64,000 nucleotides of DNA, taken from Neocallimastix lanati (nom. inval.) (lineage: Eukaryota; Neocallimastigomycota; Neocallimastigomycetes; Neocallimastigales; Neocallimastigaceae). The notes beneath the pieces were generated by a model. It was given only the letters and a program-made list of their open reading frames with translations. It was not told the origin of the DNA and did not search any database. Numbering within the stretch: position 1 is the first letter of the stretch; the number at the start of each line of letters is the position of its first letter. The stretch lies in assembly GCA_016946835.1 (NCBI GenBank), contig JACVTC010000001.1, positions 3,324,501 through 3,388,500 on the forward strand. The letters are read 5' to 3'. A program made the position numbers and the translations under genes. Shown piece by piece: positions 38,238 to 50,547 of the stretch.

Positions 38238-38580
38238 TAAAAAAAAAATTAATAATAATATATCTTTTTTAAATAAATTTAATAGTGAATTATTTTTAAT
38301 AATAAACTTTTAAATTTCTAGTAGTACAATTGAAAATAAAAAAAAAAAAATATTATTATTCAAAAAATTGACAATTTTAATAATATAAACATATGAAATT
38401 ATTTTTTTTTTTTTTTTTTTTTATTTATTTCCGGTGTGTACCACCCTATGCCCCCCTCAAGACATAGGAATATTAAGGGTAGTTACAACACTTTGAAATT
38501 ATTATTTAACTTCGTGTAACATTGTTTGGAATAAATAATAAATATAAAAAAATATTTAATAAACTTTTACTTTAACAGAA

Positions 38581-38725
38581 TGAAAAAGACCACCACCATT
38601 GTATAAAACAATCTCTAGATCAAAAAATCTAAAAACTCTCCATCTCCTTCACCATTTACAGGATCATTACTGATAATATCATCTGACTAATAAGATTTTA
38701 AATTGCTTATATTTTAAATTTATGA
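38581..38725 (-). pseudogene. Unidentified coding relic, copy 1
   Basis: On the minus strand the frames read SDDIISNDPVNGEGDGEF then, after a frameshift, LEIVLYNGGG. This aligns with the relic at 48835-49055 (SDNNINGGLVNDESALEY, AEIVLCNIGGYL). Two decayed members of one protein family not otherwise seen here. Family not recognised. Confidence 0.55.
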
Positions 38726-38931
38726 AAGATATACTATCAAAAGATTTAAAAAAAAATTTTTTTTCTATTTATTATTCTTTTAAAAAAAATTTTTTTTTTT
38801 CAAGAAAAAGTATAATAAATAATATTAAGACATGATTCCTTTTATATAAATTTCTAATCCTGAATTTGAATCTTCTATTCTCAAATGAATAAACTAATTC
38901 TTTAAATTTCACTAATATATACCTTATGAAA

Positions 38932-38962
<31 letters not shown>

Positions 38963-39260
38963 CTATTAAAATGATTAATTAATGCTTTATCATATATATG
39001 ATAAATGATAAATTCTTTCAATAAGCACTGAGGTTTTCTATCCTAAGGTATCATACAACCACAATGGTATCTGTTAGAATATGTGAAATGTATGAAAAAT
39101 AAGCTTCAAATATATTAAAGCATATTGTTAATATAAATAATGTATAAGCCACAATGTATTAATATAAAAGCACTTAATTTAGAATAATTAAGTGCCAATT
39201 ATTCTTTATCATAAAATATATTAATAAAATTGACTTAATTATATACCATAAATTCCTTAC

Positions 39261-39397
39261 TTTTAACAGTATTCAAAAGGCATTCCCTTATCTGCTTATT
39301 TACCCATTCCTAATATCTGTTACTTAATCGAAGACCTTGATGATTTGTAGGAATGTATAAAGAAGTCAGGTCCGTGCGACGCCATGCTAATATGCCA
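39261..39397 (-). pseudogene. Unidentified coding relic
   Basis: The minus strand reads ILAWRRTDLTSLYIPTNHQG then LRLSNRY, one stop, EWVNKQIRECLLNTVK. It is higher in G+C than its surroundings and codon-like. It is bounded on the upstream (minus-strand) side by the (AAAT)n run at 39405-39460. Perhaps part of a transposon; family not recognised. Confidence 0.45.
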
Positions 39398-39408
39398 AAT
39401 ATTCTTTT

Positions 39409-39459
<51 letters not shown>

Positions 39460-39600
39460 TTTCCATTAATAATCTAAAAAAGTCTAAAGGGTATGGTACA
39501 AAATATTAGATTTTTCTATAATTTCAATTTAATTTGGAAATTTTTATTTTTAAACTTAATAAAGTAATTTAATAAATTAATTTTAATTTATAATTTAATT

Positions 39601-39634
<34 letters not shown>

Positions 39635-42550
39635 CAATAAAAAATAAAAACAACCAAAAATATACATAATTAAATAATAAATAATAAATAATAGTTTAAA
39701 AACTAATGGATACATTAATAATTTTTTTTTTTTTATTTATTTTTAGGATTGTAAAAATATAAACATACACATAATGGGAATCTATCTTCCATTAGCGTTC
39801 CAACAGTTATTATTGTAGGTGTGATGATATACAATATAAAAAGATATTAAATATATATATTATATTTTTTTTATTATTTTACATCAATATCTATATTCAA
39901 AAAATATTTTTAACACCATTTCAAATAGTCATACATTTATAATAATTATTATTCCTATTTTTACAATTATTACTTTTATTTTTTTTATTATTAAATTTTT
40001 TTTTCTTTTATTTATTATTTTTTTTTATTTATTACAATTAAATATAAGTATTTTCTGTAATATGAGCACTTTACGAAATAAAATAAATATATAATAATAT
40101 TACTTAATTACTTAATTATTTTTAAAATGTTGGAAAGTGAGATTTATTTTCTTTTTTTTTTTTTTTTTTTTTTATCAGCCTAACCTAAAAATATTTTGTT
40201 TTCTGAAAATAAAAATCAGGTGATTCATAAAATTTTTAATTCTTTTTCATGTTTTTTCTTTTTTTTTTTTTTCTTTTTTTTTTTTTCTTTTTTTTTTTTT
40301 TCTTTTTTTTTTTTTTTTTCTTTTTTCTTTTTTTTTTTCTTTTTAAAAAAAAATATTATATTTGTACTATTAATATAAATGAATAAATAAATAATAAAAA
40401 TCTATAAATAAAATATACAAAATGTCCAATAAATAGTTAATATATAAATCAATAAAGTACACACCCATACTTTATTATATTCTTATTTAAATATAAATGT
40501 TCAAATATTTCATTACAATAAATATAATAAATATCTTAATTAAAAAGTAGAAATAAAATGAATATATGTATTTAACATTTTACAAATATAAGTAAATTAA
40601 TATAAATAAATATGACGTTTGTTATATTTTTTTTATTAATTTTTTTTTATATAAAAAAAAGGTTAATATTAAAATTTGTTATGATAAAATATATATTATA
40701 TAAGTGGATGTCTAAATTATAATATTAAATTTAAAATGGTGTTAAATATATAAAAAAAATATATGCATGTTTTTACATTGTTTAGTAGGTATATATTGTA
40801 TGTAATTAATCAGTATAATACAATTTCGAAAAAATTCTTTTTTTTCCTATTAATTCACTACATTTATTATAATATATTTTATTTTTTATTTTTTATTTTT
40901 TTTTTTCTAATATCATATCTATCAAAAAAATAAAAATAATAAAAATATATTAAAATATATTAAAATATTATAAATGCTATAGATCTTTTTTTTTTATTAT
41001 GAAATAATATTTAAAAAACCTTTTATAACCCTCCTCTCATAATTATTGATTTATCATAAAAAAAATTTACAAAAAAAAAAAAAAAAAGAATTTAATGATT
41101 TAAATAATTAGTCATTAAAAAGTTTATATTAAACTTTTATGAAAATGATAATAATTAAAGTTTAAGATTTCTATTTATTTATTTAATTAATTGATTAATT
41201 AATTAATTATTTATTTATTTATTAATATATGTTTATTTATTAATATTTATTTATTTATTTATTTATTAATGTATGTTTATTTATTTTTTTTTTTATTCAA
41301 AACAATAAGACAGCATTAAAGATCAATGTTTATGTTTAAAAATTTTTATTCATATATATAATTCTAAATCTATTTTTTTTTTAATAAATAAAGTTTTAAT
41401 AACAAAAATTTAATGAATCTTAATTATTATAATTTTTAAATAGTTAACAAAGATTTTTTTTTTTATTAGATGTATATAAAATTTTTTTATAATAAAATAT
41501 AAATTTTATTTATGTTATTTTTAAAAAAAAAAGAAAATGAAACAGAATATTAACTTTCATAAACTAAAAAAAGTTATTACATATGATTCTTATTGTTAAA
41601 AAAAAAAAAAAAAGAAAAAATTTGCTTAATTTTTATATAAAATAATAAATATCAATTATGTTTTTTTATAAAGCGAAAAGAACTTTTCATATTAATTATT
41701 TTATATGTAAAAATTTTGTCTTTGAATTTAAATTCAATAAAAAATTACACATAGATTTTTTTTTTTTAATTTTTGATAATTAAAAATATTAATACATTAC
41801 TAAAAAAAAATAAAAAAATAAAAAATAAAAAGATTCAAATAAAAAAAGTCCTTTTTTTGATAACTAAAAATATTACTAAAAAAATAAAAAGAAGAAAAAA
41901 AAGAATTTAAACAAAAAATTCTTTTTTTTTTTTTTTTTTTTTATTTATTTTTTTAATTTATATATATATGATGTATGTTGAAATTCTTGATATTTATGGT
42001 TATTTTCTATTTTAAAGAATTTTCTTTTATTCAATTAAATATATTAATTATATAAATAATAATAATTTCAATATTAATTCATTTCGATTATTACTTTATT
42101 ATTTTATTTATTTATTTTATATTTTTTAAAAACTATAAAAAGAAATAATTTCAGCTATTTTTTTATTCCTTGAAATACCTTATAAATATTATTTAATATT
42201 AATAATATTTAATATTATATAATAAAGTAATAAAAAAAAAAAAGTTTTTTATTTCTACTTTAAATTATATAATAATACTAATAGAAAATAAAATAAAAGT
42301 AATAATAAAAATATAAAAATAAAAATAAAAATAAAAATAAAAATAATACTAATAGAAAATAAAATAAAAGTAATAAAAATAAAAATAAAAATAAAAATAA
42401 AAATATAAATTTAATGTAAAAATAAAAATTTAATATAAAAATAAAAATTTAATAACAAAAAAAAAAAAATTAAATAATAAAAAATTTTTAATTATGCTTT
42501 TTTAATTAATATATTAATTATTAAAGATTGAAAATAATAATAGATACAAA

Positions 42551-45500
42551 ATGAAAATATTTATCCCAAAAATTACATTAATTTCATTATTATTAATTAA
42601 TAAACATATTAGAATTAACTGTAAACCTACTCTAAATTCTAATGTTTATGATTTATCCTCTGAAATTTATGATTATTATCATAATATAGTTAAAAATGAA
42701 AACATTTCAGAGAAAGAAGTCCACTTAGATTTGGACTTAACTTCAAATAAAACTATTGATGAAGGAAATAAAATTTTAGTTAAAAAATCTAATTCCCCAC
42801 TTCAATCGGTAAATTACATTAAATATGAAGAAGCTCTTACAGAAGTAGCTAATCCTTATAGAGGTTTCTATGAACAAGCATATATTTCTATAAAAAGAAA
42901 TATAACTGAATCTTTTAGTGATGTACCATCATCAAATTTAGTTCGTCTTTTAATTGACATTTCTGATTTTCAAAATGATGATCTAAATGATGATTCAATT
43001 AATTATTTAAAAAATATTTTTAGTAATTTAGAAGCAAATCATCAAACTGCTGTTGTTAGATTTTCATATCATAAAAATTTTGATGACCAATACAAAACTA
43101 CTGAACCCAATATCGATAGGGTATTAGGGCATCTAGATAAATTGGCGAAAGTTTTAAATTTTTATAATGATACTGTAGCTTCCGTTGAATGTGGATTATT
43201 TGGTGCTTATGGTGAAATGTTTCAAAGTGATGTTAGTGAAATTCAAAATAGTAAAAGAAGTTTTATTAGTAGCTCAATAAAAAAATGGTTAGAAATTTTA
43301 AATGAAACTATTACAATAAGTGTAAGAACGCCTCAACATTATATAGATTTTTATGAGGACATTCATAACGTTACAATAACCGATCTTTCGAAGCATCAGC
43401 CATTTTCAAGTGAACCAGAATACAGAATTGGTATTTTTAATGATGCCTATTTTTCATCAAGCGATGATATTGGCACATATACAAACAGAAATAATGAAAT
43501 AGAATGGATATCTAATCAAGCAACACATACATTATTTGGTGGTGAATTTGCAAATAATACAGGAAATGACATGGGTGACGTAATAATTGATTGTATGAAT
43601 ATTAGTATTGAAGCTTTTAAAACTCATACTAGTTATTTAAATTCTGAATTTTATGAGAATACAATTGCTAAATTGAAAGAACATAAATGTCTAGGGCCTT
43701 CTGATAATTATAATAATCAAACCGAATATAATTATATCGAAAATCATCTCGGTTACAGATATGTTGTAAAAAATGTTCGCCTTACAACAGAAGCTGAGAG
43801 TAATGGAATATTTGGTGCCGAAATTAGTATTGAAAATGTAGGATTTGCTAATCTTATAAAGCAAAAATCAACTTATGTTATCATGACAGATAATAATGAT
43901 AGGAGATATGATTTAACTAACTCATTAAAAATTACTAATAGTGATCCACGCCAATGGTGGTCAAAAACTATAACAGTGATTAACATTGAAGGTATACTTC
44001 CTAGCAATATGTCAAACGGAAATTATAAACTCTATTTAAGAATAGCCTCTAATAGTAATGGTGGTTTAAATGGTTATCCTATTAGATTTGCAAATGACGA
44101 TGAATTTATATGGAATGAATCATTGGGAGCTAACTATCTTGGAGATTTTGCTATAGTAGAACATAATGAAAATCCTCCTGAAGCTATTCCTGTTGCATAC
44201 ATCCAAGAAAATATGGAACCTTTTAATTCAAAGTATCCATCCTTTAAATTTAAAGGCATGCTAGATTATACCGAAAATTATTATTTAGGTGTTCCAGAAT
44301 TGAAAGAAATTGATAATTTCAATATATATGAATTAACAGATACTAACAGTGCTAAATACCATACATGGCATATGGATTCAGAAATTAATCCTTCTCTCTT
44401 ATATTTATCTAATGGTGTTAGTGGTAATGTAGGAGAACCCTCTGACTATTGCTTAGATTTAGGTACTTTTACGGATGTATATGGATATAATTTTCTAAGT
44501 ACTGTGAAGTGTTCCAATGCCAAACATAAATTTATGTATGGAAAATCTTTTTCAAATTCTATTGATGTCTACGATTTGAATGATAATCATCTTACCGATA
44601 GTGATAAAAATGACTTATGTCTTTTTTATTCAATGACTCCAAAACTTGATAAATGTAGCCTTTCTAGTAGTGAGGAAAATATGAGCTGGGAAAAAGTTAA
44701 TATTTATCCTGAATACATTGCTATCAAATATAATGGAATGTTAAATAATGATTCTAATCAATATTTAGGAGTTCCAGAGTTAAAAGAATACACTAAAATT
44801 TCCATTAGTAATGGAAAGGATTCAACTAGTGCAAAATACCGTACGTGGCATGTTTCCAATAAAGAAACACCTTCACTTTTATATTTATCTAATGGTACTT
44901 TTGGTAATAATGGAGAACCATCAAATTACTGTTTAGATTTAAGTGCCGATTTAAATGGTCAAGGCTATAATTATCTTAGTGTTGTTGAATGTTCTAAGGC
45001 TCAACATAAATTTATGTTTGGAGGATCTTTAAATAATTCTTTTGATATTTATAAGAAGAATGGAGATCATTTAACTGATAAAGATGGTGATAATGTATGT
45101 CTTTATTACTCAGCAACTCCTAGTTCCAATAAGTGTAACAATTCTGAAAATGAGATAAATATGCATTGGAAAAAACATGTAATCAAAACAACCTATACAC
45201 CTGTAAGATTTAAAGGAACATTAACAGATACAGAAAATTACTATTTAGGTGTTCCAGAGTTGAAAGACCATAATAATTTTAATATCTATGAATTAAATGA
45301 TATTGAAAGTGCTAAATACCATACATGGCATGTTATTTCTGACAATTCTCCCTCACTTTTATATCTATCTGATGGAGCAAATGATGATATTGGTAAACCA
45401 ACAAATTATTGTTTGGATTTAGGAACCTACACTAATGATAAAGGTTACAATTTCCTTAGTGTAGTTGATTGTTCTAAAGCTCAACATAAATTCATATACG

Positions 45501-46603
45501 GTGATTCTTTCTCTAATTCGATTGAAGTTTACAAGAGGGATGGTAATCCTTTAACCAATGCAAATGGTGTAAATTTATGTCTCTTTTATTCAATGACCCC
45601 ATGTCTTGATGAATGTAATTTAAACATTCAAAATATGAAATGGGATAGATATACATACAAAACAACTTATATACCAATGAGATTTAAGGGTACCTTAACA
45701 GATACAACAAATTACTATTTAGGTGTTCCAAAATTGAAAGAACATAATAATTTCAATATCTATGAATTAAATGATATTGAAAGTGCTAAATACCATACAT
45801 GGCATGTTATTTCTGACAATTCTCCCTCACTTTTATATTTATCTAATGGAGCTAATGATAATATTGGTAAGCCAACAAATTATTGTTTAGATTTAGGAAC
45901 CTACACTAATGATAAAGGTTACAATTTCCTTAGTGTAGTTGATTGTTCTAAAGCTCAACATAAATTCCTATATGGTGGTTCTTTCTCTAATTCGATTGAA
46001 GTTTATAATATGGATGGTAATCCTTTAACCAATGCAAATGGTGTAAATTTATGTCTCTTTTATTCAATGACCCCATGTCTTGATGAATGTAATTTAAACA
46101 TTCAAAATATGAAATGGGATCAAGAATCATTCAAACCCACTTATATACCAATGAGATTTAAAGGTACCTTAACAGATACAACAAATTACTATTTAGGTGT
46201 TCCAAACTTGAAAGAACATAATAATTTCAATATCTATGAATTAAATGATATTGAAAGTGCTAAATACCATACATGGCAAGTAACTTCTGACAACTCTCCC
46301 TCACTTTTATATTTATCTGATGGAGTCAATGGTGATATTGGAGAACCCACAAATTATTGTTTAGATTTAGGAACCTACACTAATAATAAAGGTTACAATT
46401 TCCTTAGTGTAGTTGATTGTTCTAAAGCTCAACATAAATTCCTATATGGTGGTTCTTTCTCTAATTCGATTGAAGTTTATAATATGGATGGTAATCCTTT
46501 AACCAATGCAAATGGTGTAAATTTATGTCTCTTTTATTCAATGACCCCATGTCTTGATGAATGTAATTTAAATATTGAAAATATGAAATGGGATAAATAT
46601 TAA
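42551..46603 (+). CDS. Secreted DUF4874/DUF4832 protein with five lectin-like repeats
   Basis: Intronless, 1350 residues. N-terminal signal peptide (about 1-24, hydrophobic ITLISLLLIN). Residues about 95-270 look like DUF4874: the signature NPYRGFYEQ, then LVRLLIDISDF and VECGLFGAYGEMF, where the Glu sits as in TIM-barrel glycosidase-like proteins. About 270-550 look like DUF4832: RTPQHY, RIGIFNDAYFSSSDDIGT, GGEF, then a beta-rich part with GLNGYPIRFANDDEFIW. From residue 561 to the end are five repeats of 154-160 residues with motifs YYLGVPELK, SAKYHTWH, PSLLYLS, YCLDLG, CSKAQHKF and LCLFYSMTP. The CLDLG...C...A.HKF pattern resembles ricin-B/beta-trefoil carbohydrate-binding modules (inference). 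The likely role is an extracellular glycan-binding and perhaps glycan-cleaving protein; activity for DUF4832 is not established as far as I know. A paralogue lies at 61595-64000. Confidence 0.85.
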   Translation: MKIFIPKITLISLLLINKHIRINCKPTLNSNVYDLSSEIYDYYHNIVKNENISEKEVHLDLDLTSNKTIDEGNKILVKKSNSPLQSVNYIKYEEALTEVANPYRGFYEQAYISIKRNITESFSDVPSSNLVRLLIDISDFQNDDLNDDSINYLKNIFSNLEANHQTAVVRFSYHKNFDDQYKTTEPNIDRVLGHLDKLAKVLNFYNDTVASVECGLFGAYGEMFQSDVSEIQNSKRSFISSSIKKWLEILNETITISVRTPQHYIDFYEDIHNVTITDLSKHQPFSSEPEYRIGIFNDAYFSSSDDIGTYTNRNNEIEWISNQATHTLFGGEFANNTGNDMGDVIIDCMNISIEAFKTHTSYLNSEFYENTIAKLKEHKCLGPSDNYNNQTEYNYIENHLGYRYVVKNVRLTTEAESNGIFGAEISIENVGFANLIKQKSTYVIMTDNNDRRYDLTNSLKITNSDPRQWWSKTITVINIEGILPSNMSNGNYKLYLRIASNSNGGLNGYPIRFANDDEFIWNESLGANYLGDFAIVEHNENPPEAIPVAYIQENMEPFNSKYPSFKFKGMLDYTENYYLGVPELKEIDNFNIYELTDTNSAKYHTWHMDSEINPSLLYLSNGVSGNVGEPSDYCLDLGTFTDVYGYNFLSTVKCSNAKHKFMYGKSFSNSIDVYDLNDNHLTDSDKNDLCLFYSMTPKLDKCSLSSSEENMSWEKVNIYPEYIAIKYNGMLNNDSNQYLGVPELKEYTKISISNGKDSTSAKYRTWHVSNKETPSLLYLSNGTFGNNGEPSNYCLDLSADLNGQGYNYLSVVECSKAQHKFMFGGSLNNSFDIYKKNGDHLTDKDGDNVCLYYSATPSSNKCNNSENEINMHWKKHVIKTTYTPVRFKGTLTDTENYYLGVPELKDHNNFNIYELNDIESAKYHTWHVISDNSPSLLYLSDGANDDIGKPTNYCLDLGTYTNDKGYNFLSVVDCSKAQHKFIYGDSFSNSIEVYKRDGNPLTNANGVNLCLFYSMTPCLDECNLNIQNMKWDRYTYKTTYIPMRFKGTLTDTTNYYLGVPKLKEHNNFNIYELNDIESAKYHTWHVISDNSPSLLYLSNGANDNIGKPTNYCLDLGTYTNDKGYNFLSVVDCSKAQHKFLYGGSFSNSIEVYNMDGNPLTNANGVNLCLFYSMTPCLDECNLNIQNMKWDQESFKPTYIPMRFKGTLTDTTNYYLGVPNLKEHNNFNIYELNDIESAKYHTWQVTSDNSPSLLYLSDGVNGDIGEPTNYCLDLGTYTNNKGYNFLSVVDCSKAQHKFLYGGSFSNSIEVYNMDGNPLTNANGVNLCLFYSMTPCLDECNLNIENMKWDKY
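44231..46600 (+). repeat. Five in-frame coding repeats, 474-480 bp each
   Basis: Units: R1 44231-44710, R2 44711-45190 (480 bp each); R3 45191-45664, R4 45665-46138 (474 bp each); R5 46139-46600. R3, R4 and R5 are almost identical over long blocks (for example 'ggtgtaaatttatgtctctt' is in all three), while R1 and R2 are diverged. Each has four conserved Cys (YCLDL, DC/KC, LCL, the C after TPxLDx). R3-R5 gain a fifth in TPCLDEC. The array has therefore grown recently at its 3' end. Confidence 0.93.
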
Positions 46604-46704
46604 TTCATTATAATCAATTATTATTGATTTAAATAATACTGAATTATTATTCAGTATAAAAAAAAGAAGAAAAAAAAATTTTTTTTTTCTTTTCTTTTTT
46701 TTTC

Positions 46705-46736
<32 letters not shown>

Positions 46737-46832
46737 TTTTTTTCTTTTTTTATTTTTTTTAAATATATATATATATGTATATATATATTATTGATAATTA
46801 ATTAAAAAAAAAAAAAATTAGAAAAAAATTAA

Positions 46833-47208
46833 AAGAAATATTTTTAATATGATTAATATTAAAGAAAAAAGAAAATATAAAGTATTATTATACATGAAAT
46901 AAATAATTAAATTTAATATTTAATATTATCAGTATTAAAAATAGAAAAAAAAAAAAAAAAATAAAAAGAAATATTTTTAATATGATTAATATTAAAGAAA
47001 AAAGAAAATATATAAAGTATTATTATACATGAAATAAATAATTAAATTTAATATTTAATATTATCAGTATTAAAAATAGAAAAAAAAAAAAAAATAAAAA
47101 GAAATATTTTTAATATGATTAATATTAAAGAAAAAAGAAAATATGAAGTATTATTATACATGAAATAAATAATTAAATTTAATATTTAATATTATCAGTA
47201 TTAAATAA
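46833..47208. repeat. Three tandem copies of a ~132-bp unit
   Basis: Units start near 46833, 46965 and 47097, each with 'gaaatatttttaatatgatt' and 'atgaaataaataattaaatt'. The third is slightly shortened. Differences are mostly in the length of the poly-A linker. It lies about 230 bp past the stop of the DUF4832 gene. Confidence 0.92.
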
Positions 47209-47551
47209 TTATAAATGAGATAAATAATTGAAATATATATTTAATATTGTTAATATTAAAGAAGAAATCATTATAAATATATATAATATATGTAACATAA
47301 ACAATATAATAAAATAATGCATAAATATTTCTTATACTGTATCATTAAATAATAAATAAATATTTAATATTCAGTATAATAAAATTACATATAAAGATTA
47401 TATCAAAAAAATAACAATATACAAAAAATAATCAAATAACACAAAGACAAAAAAAATATAAATATAAAAAATTTAAAAATTAAAAAAAATTAAAAGAATA
47501 AAAATAAAAAATAAAAAATAAAGATAAAGATAAAGATAAAGATAAAAATAA

Positions 47552-47597
<46 letters not shown>

Positions 47598-48834
47598 TAC
47601 AAATTAAAATAGAATACAATAAATAAATATAAATTAAGAAAAAAAAATTAATAATTAAAAAAAGTAAAATATAAATAAAAAAAAAATTTAAAAATAAAGA
47701 TAGAAAAGGGAAAACTTATAAAAAAATTAATAAAATAGCAATGTACTAAAAAAAAAAAAAAAAAAAAAAAAAAACTATAATAAATTAAGAATTAAAAACT
47801 AATGTAAAATAAATAAAACTATAATAAAAATTAAGAATTAAAAACTAATGTAAAATAAATAAAATATTAAAAAAAAAAAAAAAACTTTATGATTTAAAGC
47901 TTTATTATTAATTATATTAATTAATATAAAATTATCAATATAATAAAACAATTAGCCACCAGTCCCCTTATTATAATTAAAGTAATTTCCTTGATGAAAA
48001 GAAATATCCTATTTTAAATTAATTTTAAAGTCTTAAAAATTGAAATTTTAGAAGCATATATATTAAAAATTAATAACCAAAAATTTTTAAATTATCTATA
48101 TAGATAAAATTTAATTTATTTTGTGTAATGTTACCTTTTAAATTATATATCTTAATTTTTCAATTTTAAATATTGATTTATTCCACAATTTATATAAAAT
48201 TTTTATAATTATTTATATAATTTATCCACTTTATATGAAATAATAATGCTCTATTTATCACATGAAACACATGATATACTTTATAATCATTCTATTTAGT
48301 AATGCTATAATTTTAATTTTATTATTTTACTCATAAATTTATGTAACAATAAAATATTATACATAAATTATTTTTTAATTATATTTAAAAAATTATTTAT
48401 TTATTTATTTATTTATCTATTTATTTATTTATTTATTTATTATATTTATTAATATTCATATTTTAGTTATATTAATCTTTCCTTACTAATCATTGAACTA
48501 AAACAATTGATTAATATAATTATATTAAAAATAAAAAATTTATTCAAAAAAAAAATTAAAATATGAGTATATTTAATTGTAAAATATTTTTTTTAATTCT
48601 GAGAATCAATCATCTAATTTCATATATCATTTATTATTATATTACTTAATATTTAAATACTTTAATTGATTATATAAATTTTCTTTTTAACGGATGTAAC
48701 TATTAATAAAGAATATCATCAATTTTAATTAAAATAGAATCAATTCAAATAAATTTATTTGTTTTCCATCAAATACTATAGGTATTATAGAAGTATTATT
48801 ACAATTATTACAATTATGATTTTATCTTTATTGG

Positions 48835-49055
48835 TGTTGCTTTCTCTCTCCATCCATCCAAATTTAAAAATTTTCATGAAATTTAAATATTATTCCATTG
48901 TATGAAATAACATGAATAGCAAGATAACCACCAATATTACATAAAACAATTTCTGCATCAAAATTTTAAATATTCTAAAGCACTTTCATCATTTACAAGA
49001 CCACCATTGATATTATTATCTGAATGAAAAAATTTTAAATTGGTTATGTTTTAAA
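48835..49055 (-). pseudogene. Unidentified coding relic, copy 2
   Basis: The minus strand reads HSDNNINGGLVNDESALEYL, a frameshift, then DAEIVLCNIGGYLAIHVISY and NGIIFKFHENF. It is homologous to the relic at 38581-38725 in the same orientation. Stops and frameshifts make it non-functional. Family not recognised. Confidence 0.6.
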
Positions 49056-49990
49056 TTTAGGAAAAAAAAAAAAAAAAAAAAACATTAACCAAGAATTTAA
49101 AATTACAATATTAGTTCTTTGATTATTATGGCATTAATCCAACATAAAATAATTAAAAAAAAATAAATTAAATTAAATTATTTCTTTAAATAATTAAAAT
49201 ATCATAAAACCCTTTATTATATGTATTATAAAAATTATATTATAAATTAATCATTAAAGTAATTTTAAAATAAATCATATTATAATTGTTATTTACATCA
49301 TAACATCATAACCCCTATAAACATCACAAAAATATTGGATTATATCATTAAACATTTAAAATATAAACTTCAATATAAATTTATTAAAATAATGTATAAT
49401 ATTAATCTTTGTCTTTATCTAATATTTATAAAAAAATACAATAAATAGATTAATTTTAAGTGAAAATATATTATATTCCCTAAACTAAATAAAGAACAAA
49501 ATTGAATAAAGTTATATATCCTTTATCATTATCAATCATCAAAAATAAAAGAAATTTTTTAATTTGGATTATATATATAATTTATCCATCAATGCGTATT
49601 ACCATGGTTAATCTTTTCATTGATTTAATTTATCTTCAGTATATTTATATACTATAAAATGATTTTTTCTTTTTTTTTTAGATGAAAAATTTAATTTTAT
49701 ATTTTTTTGTAAATGTTAAAAGGGTTAGGGTTAATCCTTTTCCTCCATTGGTTTCACTAATTTCAATTTTTAAGTTTTCTTCCATTTTTTAATTAAACTT
49801 TTTAATTAAACTTTTAATTAAATTTTTAATTAAATTTTCTAATACATATTATTTAATTATATATTCTTTAAAAGGTATTTATGAAATTATTTTTATTTAT
49901 TTATTATAATTAAATTACTTTACTATTTATTATTTAATTATTTAAAATTTATTTATTTATTTATTTATAGTGTATAAAATGTATTAATAT

Positions 49991-50042
49991 GATATGGCGT
50001 AAATTACAATTTTTACAAGCCATTTTCAAAAATGCACTACTC
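49991..50042. mobile_element. Inverted, deleted relic of the TIR element
   Basis: 'tatggcgtaaattacaattt', then 'acaagccattttcaaaaatg' and 'cactac', correspond to the reverse complement of the left part of the TIR element (29571-29665), with the outer 'tggcg..attg' block deleted. Confidence 0.6.
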
Positions 50043-50477
50043 AAAAAAATTTTATATTCATACATAAAAATTTTAATAAAAAGTATATACATCTTATACA
50101 TTACGTATTAAAATGTATTTTTACTTTATATTAATTATATTTAACACATTTTTATTATTTTTAATTTTTTTTTTTTATTTTTTTTTAATTTTATACTTTT
50201 TTATTTATTTATTCTTTTATTAATATTTAGTTTGAAGTAAATGTTATTCCCACGTAAGAAATTAATTAAATACTCTTTCACTTATACTTTTTTATTACTT
50301 ATTTTTATATTAATAAGAAAAAGGTAATAAAAAAAAAAATAAATAAAGAATAAAGTATATATTAAATGTAATGAAAAATAATTATATAATTAATAGTACA
50401 ACAATAATAAAATTATATTCAGTAAAAATATACATACCTTTTTAATTGAAATTTATTTAAAATTAATAATTTTTTCT

Positions 50478-50510
<33 letters not shown>

Positions 50511-50547
50511 TAAAATTTAAATATATTTAATTTATTTTATTATTTAG

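Larger units (their letters stand above)
38238..42550. other. 4.3-kb AT-rich region with scattered relics
   Basis: Poly-T and T/C runs (40152-40173, 40258-40343), (TTTA)n at about 39405-39460, poly-A at 39606-39633, (TAAT/TTAA)n near 41170-41280 and (AAAAAT)n runs at 42300-42405. Two degraded minus-strand coding scraps are listed separately. 38428-38500 is less AT-rich ('ccaccctatgcccccctcaa') and unexplained. From about 41300 onward the sequence is related to the upstream flank of the gene at 61595. Confidence 0.5.
46604..50547. other. 3.9-kb AT-rich region with repeats and relics
   Basis: Poly-T/C near 46680-46760, poly-A at about 47552-47595 and 47749-47774, and (TTTA)n near 48390-48440. 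It contains a three-unit tandem repeat, a coding relic and a TIR-element relic (each listed). 49721-49760 ('agggttagggttaatccttt') is locally less AT-rich. The first exon of the PEBP-like gene must lie in the last few hundred bases but is not identifiable. Confidence 0.5.

Noticed and set aside
40196-40378. Poly-Phe ORF
   Set aside because: Encoded by T/C homopolymer runs.
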